A stretch of DNA of 64,000 nucleotides from Stenotrophomonas sp046736075 (GTDB lineage: Bacteria; Pseudomonadota; Gammaproteobacteria; Xanthomonadales; Xanthomonadaceae). Positions within the stretch are counted from its first letter, which is position 1; the number at the start of each line of letters is the position of its first letter. Where the stretch lies: contig NZ_CP177163.1 of the NCBI RefSeq assembly GCF_046736075.1, positions 372,001 through 436,000 on the forward strand, given 5' to 3'. The notes under the pieces were generated by a model. That model saw only the letters and a list, made by a program, of their open reading frames with translations. It was not told the origin of the DNA and did no database searches. Shown in pieces: positions 16,919 to 25,603 of the stretch. The position numbers were made by a program, and so were the translations under genes.

Positions 16919-18199
16919 TCAGCCGATGGTCTCGATGCCGCCCATGTACGGCTTGAGCGCGTCGGGGACGGTGATGCTGCCGTCCGCGTTCTGGTAGTTC
17001 TCCATCACCGCGATCATCGCGCGGCCGATGGCCACGCCCGAGCCATTGAGGGTGTGCAGCAGCTCGGGCTTGCCGGTCTCCGGGTTGCGCCAGCGGGCCT
17101 GCATGCGGCGGGCCTGGAAGTCGCCGCAGTTGGAGCAGGACGAAATCTCGCGGTAGGTGTCCTGCGAAGGCAGCCACACTTCCAGGTCGTAGGTCTTCAC
17201 CGCCGAGAAGCCCATGTCGCCGGTGCACAGCAGCACCTTGCGGTACGGCAGGCCCAGCGTCTCCAGCACCACTTCGGCACAGCGGGTCATGCGCTGGTGC
17301 TCGTCCTCGCTCTGCTCGGGGCGGCACGCGGCAACCAGCTCGACCTTCTCGAACTGGTGCTGGCGGATCATGCCGCGCACGTCGCGGCCGCCGCTGCCGG
17401 CTTCGGCGCGGAAGCACATCGACTGGGCGGTCATGCGCAGCGGCAACCGGTCGGCATCGACGATTTCGTCGCGGACGATGTTGGTCAGCGGCACTTCCGA
17501 GGTCGGGATCAGGTAACGGGTCGACTCGCCCACGGCGGTCTTGAACAGGTCGTCCTCGAACTTCGGCAGCTGGCCGGTGCCGCGCAGCGAATCGGCGTTC
17601 ACCAGCAGCGGCACGTTGGTCTCTTCATAGCCATGCGGGCCGGTGTGCAGGTCGATCATGAACTGGCCGAGGGCGCGATGCAGGCGCGCCAGCGGCCCGC
17701 GCAGCACGGTGAAACGCGCGCCGGACAGCTTGGCGGCGGTTTCCGCGTCCAGGCCCTGGTTGCGGGCGCCGAGCTCGACATGGTCCAGCACCGGGAAATC
17801 GAAGCTGCGCGGGGTGCCCCAGCGCTTCTGCTCGACGTTCTCCGATTCGTCCTTGCCGGCCGGCACATCGTCGGCAGGCAGGTTGGGCAGGCCCAGCGCG
17901 ATCGCTTCGATCTTCTCGCGCAGCTCGTCCAGGGCCACTTCGGACGCCTTCAGCTCATCGGCGAAGGCGGCCACTTCGGCCATGATCGCCGAGACGTCTT
18001 CGCCCTTGGCCTTGGCCTGGCCGATGGCCTTGGAGCGGCTGTTGCGCAGGCTCTGCAGCTCCTGGGTGCGCACCTGGATGCGCTTGCGATCGGCTTCCAG
18101 CGACTCCAGCGCGGAGACATCCAGCTCGAAACCGCGCGAGGTGCGCAGGCGTTCGGCAAGGTCGGCGGGCTGTTGGCGGAGCAGGGCTGGATCGAGCAT
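16919..18199 (-). CDS. serS: seryl-tRNA synthetase
   Basis: The protein has 426 residues, the usual length. It charges tRNA-Ser (and tRNA-Sec where present) with serine in the cytosol. An N-terminal long coiled-coil arm (about 30-105, rich in Glu/Lys/Arg) grips the variable arm of tRNA-Ser. The class II core has TSEVPLTN (motif 1 region), FRAEAGSGGRDVRGMIRQHQF (motif 2, longest run split here as FRAEAGSGG and RGMIRQHQF) and NGSGVAIGRAMIAVMEN (motif 3). The divergent neighbour is a TonB-like gene. Confidence 0.98.
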   Translation of the reverse strand: MLDPALLRQQPADLAERLRTSRGFELDVSALESLEADRKRIQVRTQELQSLRNSRSKAIGQAKAKGEDVSAIMAEVAAFADELKASEVALDELREKIEAIALGLPNLPADDVPAGKDESENVEQKRWGTPRSFDFPVLDHVELGARNQGLDAETAAKLSGARFTVLRGPLARLHRALGQFMIDLHTGPHGYEETNVPLLVNADSLRGTGQLPKFEDDLFKTAVGESTRYLIPTSEVPLTNIVRDEIVDADRLPLRMTAQSMCFRAEAGSGGRDVRGMIRQHQFEKVELVAACRPEQSEDEHQRMTRCAEVVLETLGLPYRKVLLCTGDMGFSAVKTYDLEVWLPSQDTYREISSCSNCGDFQARRMQARWRNPETGKPELLHTLNGSGVAIGRAMIAVMENYQNADGSITVPDALKPYMGGIETIG

Positions 18200-18332
18200 G
18201 GCGTGGGAAAGGTCTGCGGGTCTGGAGGGAGATTATCGCCTGTTATGCGGATTTCTGCCGCCCCACGCGCCCATGACACGCGCCAGTCAGCGGGTCCGTG
18301 GCAGAATCGGGGGGTTCACAACGGTATGGCTC

Positions 18333-18968
18333 ATGTCCGCTTCCCGCTCTTCGTCTGGCAAGAACATCACCTTCCACCTGCCCCGCCGCAGCCTGATGAT
18401 CGCCGGCATCGCCTTTGGCGTCGGCCTGCTGTTGTTCCTGGTGGTGTGGCTGAGCAGTCGCAACGACGACTTCTACAAGGCCGGCCCCGCGCAGACGCCG
18501 CAGCAGGTAGCCGACGTGGAGCCGCTGCCCGAACCCCTGCCCGCGGCGGCCGGCTCCAGCGACATGCCCGACGCCAAGGCGCCGCCGGCGGGCGAAGATG
18601 TGCCGCAGCTGGTGGAAACCGCACCGCCCCCGCCGCCGCCTGCCGCACCAGTGGCCCCGGCCCCGGACGCCGCCCCCGTGGCGATGGCGGCCGGCGACCG
18701 CCCGATGCCCATCGCCGATCAGTCGCCGCCGCCGAGCTATCCGCCGGGTGCGCTGCGCCGTGGTGAGAGCGGCAGCGTGGTGGTGCGCGTTGACGTGGAT
18801 GCGACCGGCGCGCCGGTGGATGTCACCATCATCCAGCGCAGCGGTTCACGCGATCTTGATCGCGCCGCCACCGATGCCGTGCGCCGCTGGCGCTTCCAGC
18901 CCGCGCAGAGCAACGGCCAGCCGGTGCCGGGCAGCATCGAAGTGCCGTTCGACTTCAAACCGGAATGA
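18333..18968 (+). CDS. TonB-like energy transducer protein
   Basis: The 211-residue protein starts at the ATG at 18333; longer frames only overlap serS. One membrane helix (about 20-41, LMIAGIAFGVGLLLFLVVWL) is followed by a Pro/Ala-rich spacer (about 55-125) and a TonB C-terminal domain (SYPPGALRRGESGSVVV ... DLDRAATDAVRRWRFQPA). This is the normal architecture for coupling inner-membrane proton force to TonB-dependent receptors. No exbB/exbD lies here, so it may borrow those of another locus. A second such gene follows. Confidence 0.9.
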   Translation: MSASRSSSGKNITFHLPRRSLMIAGIAFGVGLLLFLVVWLSSRNDDFYKAGPAQTPQQVADVEPLPEPLPAAAGSSDMPDAKAPPAGEDVPQLVETAPPPPPPAAPVAPAPDAAPVAMAAGDRPMPIADQSPPPSYPPGALRRGESGSVVVRVDVDATGAPVDVTIIQRSGSRDLDRAATDAVRRWRFQPAQSNGQPVPGSIEVPFDFKPE

Positions 18969-19105
18969 CGCGGCCCCGGTTGCATAACGGCTCAGCAAGC
19001 TGAACCCCGTCGGCAATGCAGTCGCCGCGTTGACGTTGCGGTGACACATCCGCAACCGGGCACGGGCAAGACTGCGGGTGTCGCAACGACACTCAGGAGC
19101 CCGAT

Positions 19106-19681
19106 ATGAGCGTTACCCATCCGGAAATGCATGCTTCGCCGCAGCAGCAGCGCGACGTCATCGATGAACCCGGCCGCCGGCGTACGTCGCCGTGGCTGTG
19201 GATGGCCTTGATCGTGGCGATGTTCGCCGCTGCACTGGTCTGGCTGCGCTACGCCGCGCCGGGCGAGACTGCGGCGCCGCCGATCGGCGAGCGCATGTTG
19301 CCCGCCACCGAGACACCGGTCGCGACCACGCCGCCGGCCCAGCGCCAGGCCGCCCCGGCCAACGCCACGCAGCAGCGCAAGCCGGCCGCAGCGGTGCGCA
19401 ACCGTGATGCCCGCCCGCTGGCAAGCAACGCCAAGCCGGTGTATCCGCGTACCGCCCTGCGCAGCGGCGTGGAAGGCAGCGTGGTGGCCAGCCTCAACGT
19501 GGATACGCGCGGCCAGGTGACCGACGCCAATATCGTGCAGCGCAGCGGCACCCGTGATCGCGATCTGGACCGTGCGGTGCTGGGGACCGTGCGCGACTGG
19601 AAGTTCGAGCCGGCCATGCACAACGGCCGTGCCGTGGCCAGCGTGGTCCGCGTGCCGGTGGATTTCCGCACCGAGCGCTGA
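19106..19681 (+). CDS. TonB-like energy transducer protein, second copy
   Basis: The 191-residue protein has a membrane helix at about 30-48 (WLWMALIVAMFAAALVWL), a Pro/Ala/Gln-rich spacer (about 55-105), and a C-terminal TonB fold with PVYPRTALRSGVEGSVVASL and the ending DLDRAVLGTVRDWKFEPA. It differs from the upstream 211-residue copy mainly in the spacer, as expected for paralogues serving different receptors or distances. A GGAG-type site precedes the ATG. Confidence 0.9.
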   Translation: MSVTHPEMHASPQQQRDVIDEPGRRRTSPWLWMALIVAMFAAALVWLRYAAPGETAAPPIGERMLPATETPVATTPPAQRQAAPANATQQRKPAAAVRNRDARPLASNAKPVYPRTALRSGVEGSVVASLNVDTRGQVTDANIVQRSGTRDRDLDRAVLGTVRDWKFEPAMHNGRAVASVVRVPVDFRTER

Positions 19682-19700
19682 TGCACCCGGTGGTGTGCAA

Positions 19701-19732
19701 CGAAAAGGGAGGCCATTGGCCTCCCTTTTTCG
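19701..19732. terminator. bidirectional terminator between tonB-like gene and aroA
   Basis: CGAAAAGGGAGGCC-ATT-GGCCTCCCTTTTTCG: long perfect stem with A and T tracts, between two convergent genes. Confidence 0.92.
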
Positions 19733-19765
19733 TGGGGCAAGAACAGCCGCGCCTGCGTCGCCGGA

Positions 19766-21079
19766 TCAGCCCTGCCGAAGCCTGAAGCCGGCGCCGGTGG
19801 CCAGTCCGTCGAAGTCCGGGAAGGACGTGGCGACGTTGGCGATGTCGTTGACGCGCACGTCGCCACTGCTGAGCTGGCCGGCGATGGCGAAGGCCATCGC
19901 GATGCGGTGGTCGCCGTGGCTTTCGATGGTGCCACTGCCCAGCGTGGCACCGCCGTGGATGGTGGCGCCGTCCTCGGTTTCGTCCACCTGCACGCCCAGC
20001 GTGCGCAGGCCGGTGGCCATCGCGGCGAGGCGGTCGGATTCCTTCACCCGCAGCTCGGCGGCGCCGCGCACCACGGTGTTGCCCTGCGCGGCGGCGGCGG
20101 CGACGAACAGCGCCGGGAACTCATCGATCATGTCCGGCACCAGCGCTTCGGGAATCTCCGCACCGTGCAGCACGGCGTGGCGCACCACCAGATCGGCCAC
20201 GGCCTCCCCGCCATGCTCGGCGTGGTTCTCTTCGACGATGTCCGCACCCATCAGTCGCAGCGCGGCGAGCAGGCCGGTGCGGCGCGGGTTGAGGCCGACC
20301 GCACGCAGCCGCAGCTCGGAGCCCGGGATGATGCTGGCGGCGACCAGGAAGAAGGCGGCCGAAGAGAAGTCGGCAGGCACGGCGATGTCGGTCGCGCGCA
20401 GGCGCTGGCCGCCGCGCAGGCGGGCCTGCCCCGGCGAGAACGCGATGTCCACGCCGAACGCGCGCAGCATGCGCTCGGTGTAGTCGCGGGTCGGGTGCGG
20501 CTCGCTCACGGAGGTGTCGCCCTGCGCATACAGGCCGGCCAGCAGCACGGCGGATTTGACCTGGGCACTGGCCACCGGTGAGGCGAAGTCGATGCCGTGC
20601 AGTGTCTGGCCACCCTGCACGCGCAGTGGCGGCGTCCCGTCGGCCTCGGTCGCGATCTGCGCGCCCATCTGCGCCAGCGGGCCGGTGACACGGCGCATCG
20701 GGCGGCGCGACAGCGATGCATCGCCGACCATCACCGAGTCGAAAGGTTGCGCGGCGAGCACGCCGGCGAGCAGGCGCATGCCGGTGCCGGCATTGCCACA
20801 GTCCAGCGGCGCGGTGGGGGCCTGCAGGCCATCCACACCAACACCGTGCACGATGCGCTGCGACGGCGACGGGGTTTCGATGCGCACGCCCATCTGCGCG
20901 AAGATCGCGGCGGTGGCGCGGGTGTCTTCGCCTTCCAGGAAACCGTCGATGCGCGAAACGCCGTCGGCCAGCGCGGCGAACATCACCGCGCGATGGGACA
21001 CGGACTTGTCGCCGGGAATGGTCAGGCTGCCCTGCAGGGGCTGGCCCTTGTGGGCGATCCAGTACGGAGAAGCGGTCAT
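19766..21079 (-). CDS. aroA: 3-phosphoshikimate 1-carboxyvinyltransferase (EPSP synthase)
   Basis: The 437-residue protein starts at the ATG at 21079 (MTASPYWIAHKG). It joins shikimate-3-phosphate and PEP in the sixth step of the chorismate pathway. Signatures are GDKSVSHRA near the N-terminus, DCGNAGTGMRLL (PEP site), GDASLSRRPM and RVKESDRLAAM, with ESHGDHRIAMA near the end. It is last in the minus-strand cluster serC, pheA, aroA, which links serine and aromatic amino acid synthesis in many proteobacteria. It is separated from pheA by 116 bases. Confidence 0.97.
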   Translation of the reverse strand: MTASPYWIAHKGQPLQGSLTIPGDKSVSHRAVMFAALADGVSRIDGFLEGEDTRATAAIFAQMGVRIETPSPSQRIVHGVGVDGLQAPTAPLDCGNAGTGMRLLAGVLAAQPFDSVMVGDASLSRRPMRRVTGPLAQMGAQIATEADGTPPLRVQGGQTLHGIDFASPVASAQVKSAVLLAGLYAQGDTSVSEPHPTRDYTERMLRAFGVDIAFSPGQARLRGGQRLRATDIAVPADFSSAAFFLVAASIIPGSELRLRAVGLNPRRTGLLAALRLMGADIVEENHAEHGGEAVADLVVRHAVLHGAEIPEALVPDMIDEFPALFVAAAAAQGNTVVRGAAELRVKESDRLAAMATGLRTLGVQVDETEDGATIHGGATLGSGTIESHGDHRIAMAFAIAGQLSSGDVRVNDIANVATSFPDFDGLATGAGFRLRQG

Positions 21080-21195
21080 CGTCGATCCTGTGTGGCGGCA
21101 GCGCGCACCGGCGCGCTGCGTGGGTCGGGGGAGCAGCCACGGCGTTGCGGAACGCCGGGCCGGTGCGTCGCGCGGTGCGCGGCGACGCGGGTCGA

Positions 21196-22398
21196 TCAGG
21201 GCACGGCAACCGGATAGGAGCCCAGCACCTTGATCTGTGCCGAGTGCGCTTCCAGTTCGGCCAGCGCGGCCTGCATCGCCGGGTCGTCGATATGGCCGGC
21301 CAAGTCGATGAAGAAGCCGTATTCCCACTTGGCGTTGTGCGACGGGCGCGACTCGATGCGGTTCATGCTGATGCCGTGCCGCGCGAACGGGCTGAGCACA
21401 TCGAACAGGGCACCGGGCTTGTCGTGGATGAACACCAGCACCGAGGTGCGGTCGTGGCCGGAGGTCGGGAAGATGGTGCGGCCCACCACCAGGAAACGCG
21501 TGGTGTTGTCGGCATCGTTCTGGATCGGCTTGGTGACGACTTTCTTCAGGCCGTACACATGCCCGGCACTCTCCCCGCCGATCGCGGCGGCGTCGTCGGC
21601 ATTGCGGGCGCGGCGGGCGCCTTCGGCATTGCTGGACACCGGAATCTTCTCGGCCTTGGGCAGGTTGGCGCGCAGCCACGAGGAGGTCTGCATGAACGAC
21701 TGCGGATGGCCGTACACGCGTTCGATGTCGTCCAGCCGGCCGCTGCGCGACATCAGGTACTGCTGCACGCGCAGTTCGACTTCGCCGCAGATTTTCAGGT
21801 TGGAGGTGAGGAACATGTCCAGGGTGATCTGGATGGTGCCCTGCCCCGAGTTTTCCACCGGGACCACACCGAAATCGGCGTTGCCGGCTTCCACTTCCTG
21901 GAACACTTCCTCGATGCTGGCCAGCGGCAGGCCCAGCGCCGAGCGGCCGAAATGCTTGAGCACGGCCTGCTGGCTGAAGGTGCCTTCCGGGCCGAGGTAG
22001 CCGATTTTCAGCGGCTCCTGCTGGGCCAGGCAGGCCGACATGATCTCGCGGAACACGTGGACCAGCACTTCGTCGCTGAGCGGGCCTTCGTTGCGGTCCA
22101 CCACCATGCGCAGCACCTGCGCTTCGCGCTCGGGGCGGTAGTAATCCACCGCAGCGGCGAGCTTGCCCTTGGCCTTGCCGACCTGGTGGGCGAACTGGGC
22201 GCGCTCGGCGATCAGCGCCTGGATGCTGCGGTCGATATGGTCGATCTTGGCGCGCACGTCCGAGAGGACCGGCGCAGGCAGCGCGGCATCGGTCCTGGCG
22301 CTGGGCGCGGGCTTGGCCTGCTTTGCCTGTTTGGCCGGCTTGGTCGATGCAGGCGTGGCGGCAGCCTTGGCAGTGGGCGTTGCGGGTTGTTTGGCCAT
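21196..22398 (-). CDS. pheA: bifunctional chorismate mutase / prephenate dehydratase
   Basis: The 400-residue P-protein converts chorismate to prephenate and then phenylpyruvate, towards phenylalanine. An Ala/Lys/Pro-rich N-terminal extension of about 36 residues is unusual. It is followed by an AroQ chorismate mutase domain (about 45-125), a prephenate dehydratase domain (GYLGPEGTFSQQA at about 134, VVPVENSGQGT, NTTRFLVV) and a C-terminal ACT domain (GALFDVLSPFARHGISMNRIESRP) for feedback by phenylalanine. No leader-peptide attenuator was recognised upstream; serC ends 54 bases before it. Confidence 0.97.
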   Translation of the reverse strand: MAKQPATPTAKAAATPASTKPAKQAKQAKPAPSARTDAALPAPVLSDVRAKIDHIDRSIQALIAERAQFAHQVGKAKGKLAAAVDYYRPEREAQVLRMVVDRNEGPLSDEVLVHVFREIMSACLAQQEPLKIGYLGPEGTFSQQAVLKHFGRSALGLPLASIEEVFQEVEAGNADFGVVPVENSGQGTIQITLDMFLTSNLKICGEVELRVQQYLMSRSGRLDDIERVYGHPQSFMQTSSWLRANLPKAEKIPVSSNAEGARRARNADDAAAIGGESAGHVYGLKKVVTKPIQNDADNTTRFLVVGRTIFPTSGHDRTSVLVFIHDKPGALFDVLSPFARHGISMNRIESRPSHNAKWEYGFFIDLAGHIDDPAMQAALAELEAHSAQIKVLGSYPVAVP

Positions 22399-22451
22399 CA
22401 GGGATTCCAGGTGCAGTGGGGCGGCAGGCGCCCCGGTTGAAACGTAAGGAT

Positions 22452-23537
22452 TCAGCCGTGGCGCTGCTGGAAATCGGCCATGAAACCGGCCAGCGCGCGG
22501 GCGCCCTCGACCGGCATGGCGTTGTACAGCGAGGCACGGATGCCGCCGACCGCCTTGTGGCCCTTCAGCGCCAGCAGGCCGGCAGCCTTGGACTCACTGA
22601 CAAAGCGCGCGTTGAGCGTGTCGTCGGGCAGGAAGAACGGAATGTTCATGCGCGAGCGCGCCGCCGGTACCACCGCGTTGCGGTAGAAGCCGCCGGAGGC
22701 ATCGATGGCGCCATACACCAGCGCGGCCTTGGCGGCGTTGCGGCGGGCGAATTCCTCCACCCCGCCTTCGGCCAGCATCCACTGGAACACCAGCCCGGCC
22801 AGGTACCAGTTCCAGGTCGGCGGGGTGTTGAGCATCGAATCGCGCGCCACGTGCGAGCGGTAATCGAAGATGTCCGCGCGCGGCTGGCCGCTGCGTTCGA
22901 GCAGGTCGCGGCGCACGATCACCACCGACACACCGACCGGGCCGAGGTTCTTCTGCGCACCGGCATAGATCACGCCATACCGGCTCACGTCCAGCGGCTC
23001 GCTGGCGATGGACGAGCTGAAGTCGGCGAACAGCGGCACGTCGCCCACATCCGGGGTATCGCGGAACTCGACGCCGTGGATGGTTTCGTTGGCGGTGATG
23101 TGGACGTAGGCGGCGTCGTTGGACAACCGCCAGCTGTCGCGCGCCGGGATGTCGTGGAAGCCGCTGGCCTCGCTGCTGGCGGCAACATTGACGTGCACGT
23201 ACGGGGCAACCTGCTTGATCGCGGTCTTGCCCCAGTGCCCGGTGACCACGTAATCCACGGTCTGCCCCGGGCTGGCGAAATTCAGCGCGAGCAGGGCCTG
23301 CTGGGTGGTGGCGCCACCGGCCAGGAACAGCACGGCGTAATCGTCGGGAATGCCGATCAGGCGGCGCAGGTCGGCGTCGGCCTGCGCGGCCACGGCCATG
23401 AACTCAGGCCCCCGGTGGCTCATCTCGACGATGGAGGCGCCGGCGCCGTTCCATTCCAACATCTCCGCCTGCGCCTGGCGCAGGACCGATTCCGGCAGGG
23501 TTGCGGGGCCGGCACTGAAATTGAACGCGCGCGTCAT
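22452..23537 (-). CDS. serC: phosphoserine aminotransferase
   Basis: The 361-residue protein starts at the ATG at 23537 (MTRAFNFSAGPATLPES). It is a class V PLP enzyme that makes phosphoserine (and the pyridoxal precursor 4-phosphohydroxythreonine). FNFSAGPATLP, MSHRGPEF, the Lys Schiff base in YAGAQKNLGP and the C-terminal GGIRASLYNAMP are characteristic. It is the first gene of the serC-pheA-aroA cluster. Confidence 0.97.
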   Translation of the reverse strand: MTRAFNFSAGPATLPESVLRQAQAEMLEWNGAGASIVEMSHRGPEFMAVAAQADADLRRLIGIPDDYAVLFLAGGATTQQALLALNFASPGQTVDYVVTGHWGKTAIKQVAPYVHVNVAASSEASGFHDIPARDSWRLSNDAAYVHITANETIHGVEFRDTPDVGDVPLFADFSSSIASEPLDVSRYGVIYAGAQKNLGPVGVSVVIVRRDLLERSGQPRADIFDYRSHVARDSMLNTPPTWNWYLAGLVFQWMLAEGGVEEFARRNAAKAALVYGAIDASGGFYRNAVVPAARSRMNIPFFLPDDTLNARFVSESKAAGLLALKGHKAVGGIRASLYNAMPVEGARALAGFMADFQQRHG

Positions 23538-23633
23538 GTCACACCTATGGGGCAAGACCCCTAGTATGCCGCAGCGCACCAGGCTTTAGGCCTTGCCGCA
23601 CAAGGCGAATTTGGTTGCAAACGAATCTATCGC

Positions 23634-24434
23634 TCAGCGCGCGCCGAACCAGAGCAGCCCGCTGATCGCGCCGGCCAGCAGCACCGCACTGGCCAGCAGC
23701 CACGGCCAGCGCTGCACGCGCGGCCGCGTGGTGGCGACATCGGCGTCGGCCGGGGCGTCGAGGGGTTCGTCCTCCTCCGCCTCCACCGCCCGCCGGCGGC
23801 CGTCGTGCGGCACTTCCAGCACAAACCGGTGCTGGGCATCGAACACCAGCTGGTCGCCGGGCTGCAACCAGCAGTGCCGCACGCCGATGCCATTGACCCG
23901 GGTGGATTCGCCGGCACCGAGATCGCGCAGCAGCAGGCGCTCGCCGTGGCGTTCCAGGCGCGCGTGCTGCTCGGCGAAGGCCGGGTCGTCGATGACGATG
24001 TCGGCCTCGACACCGCTGCCGATCACGCGCGGCCGGTCCAGGGTGAAACTGCGCCCGTGGTGCTGCCCGCCCACGCCACGCAGCAGACGCGGGTCGTCGC
24101 CGCCTTCGTCGCTGCGCGCCGGCGCCTGGGCAAGTGCTTCGCACTCGCCCTGCACCACCATTTCCACGCCATCGGCATAGACCGCATCGCCGGGCCGCAG
24201 CAGCGCCATGCGCCGCACCGGGCGGCCGTTGACGTGGATGCCACGGATGCCGGTGGCGACCTGCAGCCACAGGCCCCGGTCGTCCAGGCAGAACTGGGCC
24301 AGCAGCAGCGTGCCGGGGCTGTCGTCGGCCAGCCGCACGGTGCCCGAGGCATGGCGCACGATGCGATGCACCCCGGGCCGCAGGGGCTGGTCGGGATGTT
24401 GGCGATGGGTGAAGTGGACTCGCAGGTTCTGCAC
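23634..24434 (-). CDS. FHA-domain protein with C-terminal membrane anchor
   Basis: The 266-residue protein starts at a GTG at 24434, the first start that opens the conserved VQNLRVHFTHR. Two forkhead-associated-like modules are seen: a degenerate one at about 10-95 (GIRGIHVNGRPV) and a canonical one at about 135-210 (RVIGSGVEADIVIDD, EQHARLE, TRVNGIGV), which binds phosphothreonine. One membrane helix near the C-terminus (about 243-263, LLASAVLLAGAISGLLW) places the FHA domains in the cytosol. It may read a Ser/Thr kinase signal; no kinase is encoded next to it. It is divergent from the granule gene at 24556. Confidence 0.82.
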   Translation of the reverse strand: MQNLRVHFTHRQHPDQPLRPGVHRIVRHASGTVRLADDSPGTLLLAQFCLDDRGLWLQVATGIRGIHVNGRPVRRMALLRPGDAVYADGVEMVVQGECEALAQAPARSDEGGDDPRLLRGVGGQHHGRSFTLDRPRVIGSGVEADIVIDDPAFAEQHARLERHGERLLLRDLGAGESTRVNGIGVRHCWLQPGDQLVFDAQHRFVLEVPHDGRRRAVEAEEDEPLDAPADADVATTRPRVQRWPWLLASAVLLAGAISGLLWFGAR

Positions 24435-24555
24435 GCGGCGAAAGCCTAGCAGGTTGACTGTCAGGGAAGAAGAAGTGTGACGCAGACCTTGGAGTTGTGG
24501 CGCAGGATGCGCACAATGCACCCCCTTTCCCCGCCACGGTCCGCCAGGAGCCCCC

Positions 24556-24831
24556 ATGTCCAGCATCGATATCCGCCACGCACATTCCCTTCCCGTCGAC
24601 GGCGCACGCCAGGCGATCGAGGATGTGGCGGCCAAGCTCGCCGAGCGCTTCGGGCTGCAGTCCAACTGGCTGGGTGACGTACTGAACTTCTCCGGCTCGG
24701 GCGTGGATGGCGCGATCGAACTGCTGCCTGGCCAAGTGCACGTCACCGCCAAGCTGGGTTTCCTGCTCTCGGCGATGAAGGGCATGGTCGAAGGCGAGAT
24801 CCAGCGCGTGCTCAAAGAAAAGCTCGGCTGA
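24556..24831 (+). CDS. polyhydroxyalkanoate granule-associated small protein (PHA system family)
   Basis: The 91-residue protein has AGGAG 5 bases before the ATG. MSSIDIRHAHSLPVDGARQA, GVDGAIELLPGQVHVTAKLG and the amphipathic end GMVEGEIQRVLKEKLG fit the polyhydroxyalkanoic acid system / PHA granule region family. It lies 78 bases before a phasin gene, and the two probably act on polyester granules. Confidence 0.88.
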   Translation: MSSIDIRHAHSLPVDGARQAIEDVAAKLAERFGLQSNWLGDVLNFSGSGVDGAIELLPGQVHVTAKLGFLLSAMKGMVEGEIQRVLKEKLG

Positions 24832-24909
24832 ACCGCCTGCGCGCCATCACCCCGCCGCAACGGTCGGGGTGATTACGATCCCAGGGAGTCCACCCAACGG
24901 GATCGCAGC

Positions 24910-25404
24910 ATGAATGCACACGACGAATTCGACGAGCGCAGCCCCGGCGAGAAGCCCTCGCTGCAGGACCAGGCCGAACGCTTCTCGCGCCGGCTGACCG
25001 ATTCGGCCCAGCAGGTCTGGCTGGCCGGGCTGGGCGCGTTCGGGCGGGCACAGGCCGAAGGCAGCCGCGTGTTCGACACGCTGGTCAAGGAAGGCGAGAC
25101 CATCGAAGCCCGCAACCGCGAGCAGGCCGGCGACACCCCGCGCTGGCGCGACAGCGTGGAAGAACACCTGGGCGATGCCCGCGAGAAGGCAACCGGCACC
25201 TGGGACAAGGTCGAGAAGGCCTTCGACGAGCGCGTGCAGGGCGTGCTCAAGCGCCTGCACATTCCCACCGCCGACGACGTGGCCGCACTCAATGCCCGCA
25301 TAGATGCCCTGACCGCACGTGTGAACCGGGCCGAGAGCCGCAACGCGTCCCCCAATGCGGACCCGTCACCGGGCAGCCATCAGTCCCCGGGATCGCCTCC
25401 CTGA
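24910..25404 (+). CDS. phasin-family granule protein
   Basis: The 164-residue protein has a helical core (about 18-75; RLTDSAQQVWLAGLGAFGRAQAEG) that is the PhaF/PhaI-type phasin signature. A charged helix and the element ADDVAALNARIDALTARVNR (leucine-zipper-like oligomerisation) follow. Phasins coat polyhydroxyalkanoate granules. The C-terminal Ser/Pro/Gly tail is likely disordered. The gene is followed by a hairpin terminator with a long loop. Confidence 0.88.
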   Translation: MNAHDEFDERSPGEKPSLQDQAERFSRRLTDSAQQVWLAGLGAFGRAQAEGSRVFDTLVKEGETIEARNREQAGDTPRWRDSVEEHLGDAREKATGTWDKVEKAFDERVQGVLKRLHIPTADDVAALNARIDALTARVNRAESRNASPNADPSPGSHQSPGSPP

Positions 25405-25459
25405 TCCACCGCCACATCGATTGTTGCAAAGCAGCAGAACTTTGTTGACAATCCGGATG

Positions 25460-25524
25460 AACCCGCCAATCGCTTCTTCGCCGTTTGTTCCCTCCCCTCA
25501 CGGCTACGGATTGGCGGGTTTTTT
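25460..25524 (+). terminator. terminator-like hairpin with 37-base loop
   Basis: A 12-base perfect stem (AACCCGCCAATC at 25460-25471 paired with GATTGGCGGGTT at 25509-25520) ends in a T tract. The loop is unusually long and pyrimidine-rich. It lies 55 bases after the phasin gene. Confidence 0.7.
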
Positions 25525-25603
25525 GTGCCTTACATCACACCGCACAGCGGGGTAGGCACATATAAACTGTTGATCGTTCTTCCCTGTTCAGATCACGCAT
25601 CGA

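Noticed and set aside
16919..18199. T-box or other riboswitch for serS or the pheA/aroA cluster
   Set aside because: No T-box specifier, leader peptide or attenuator fold was found in the gaps 18200-18332, 21080-21195 or 23538-23633.
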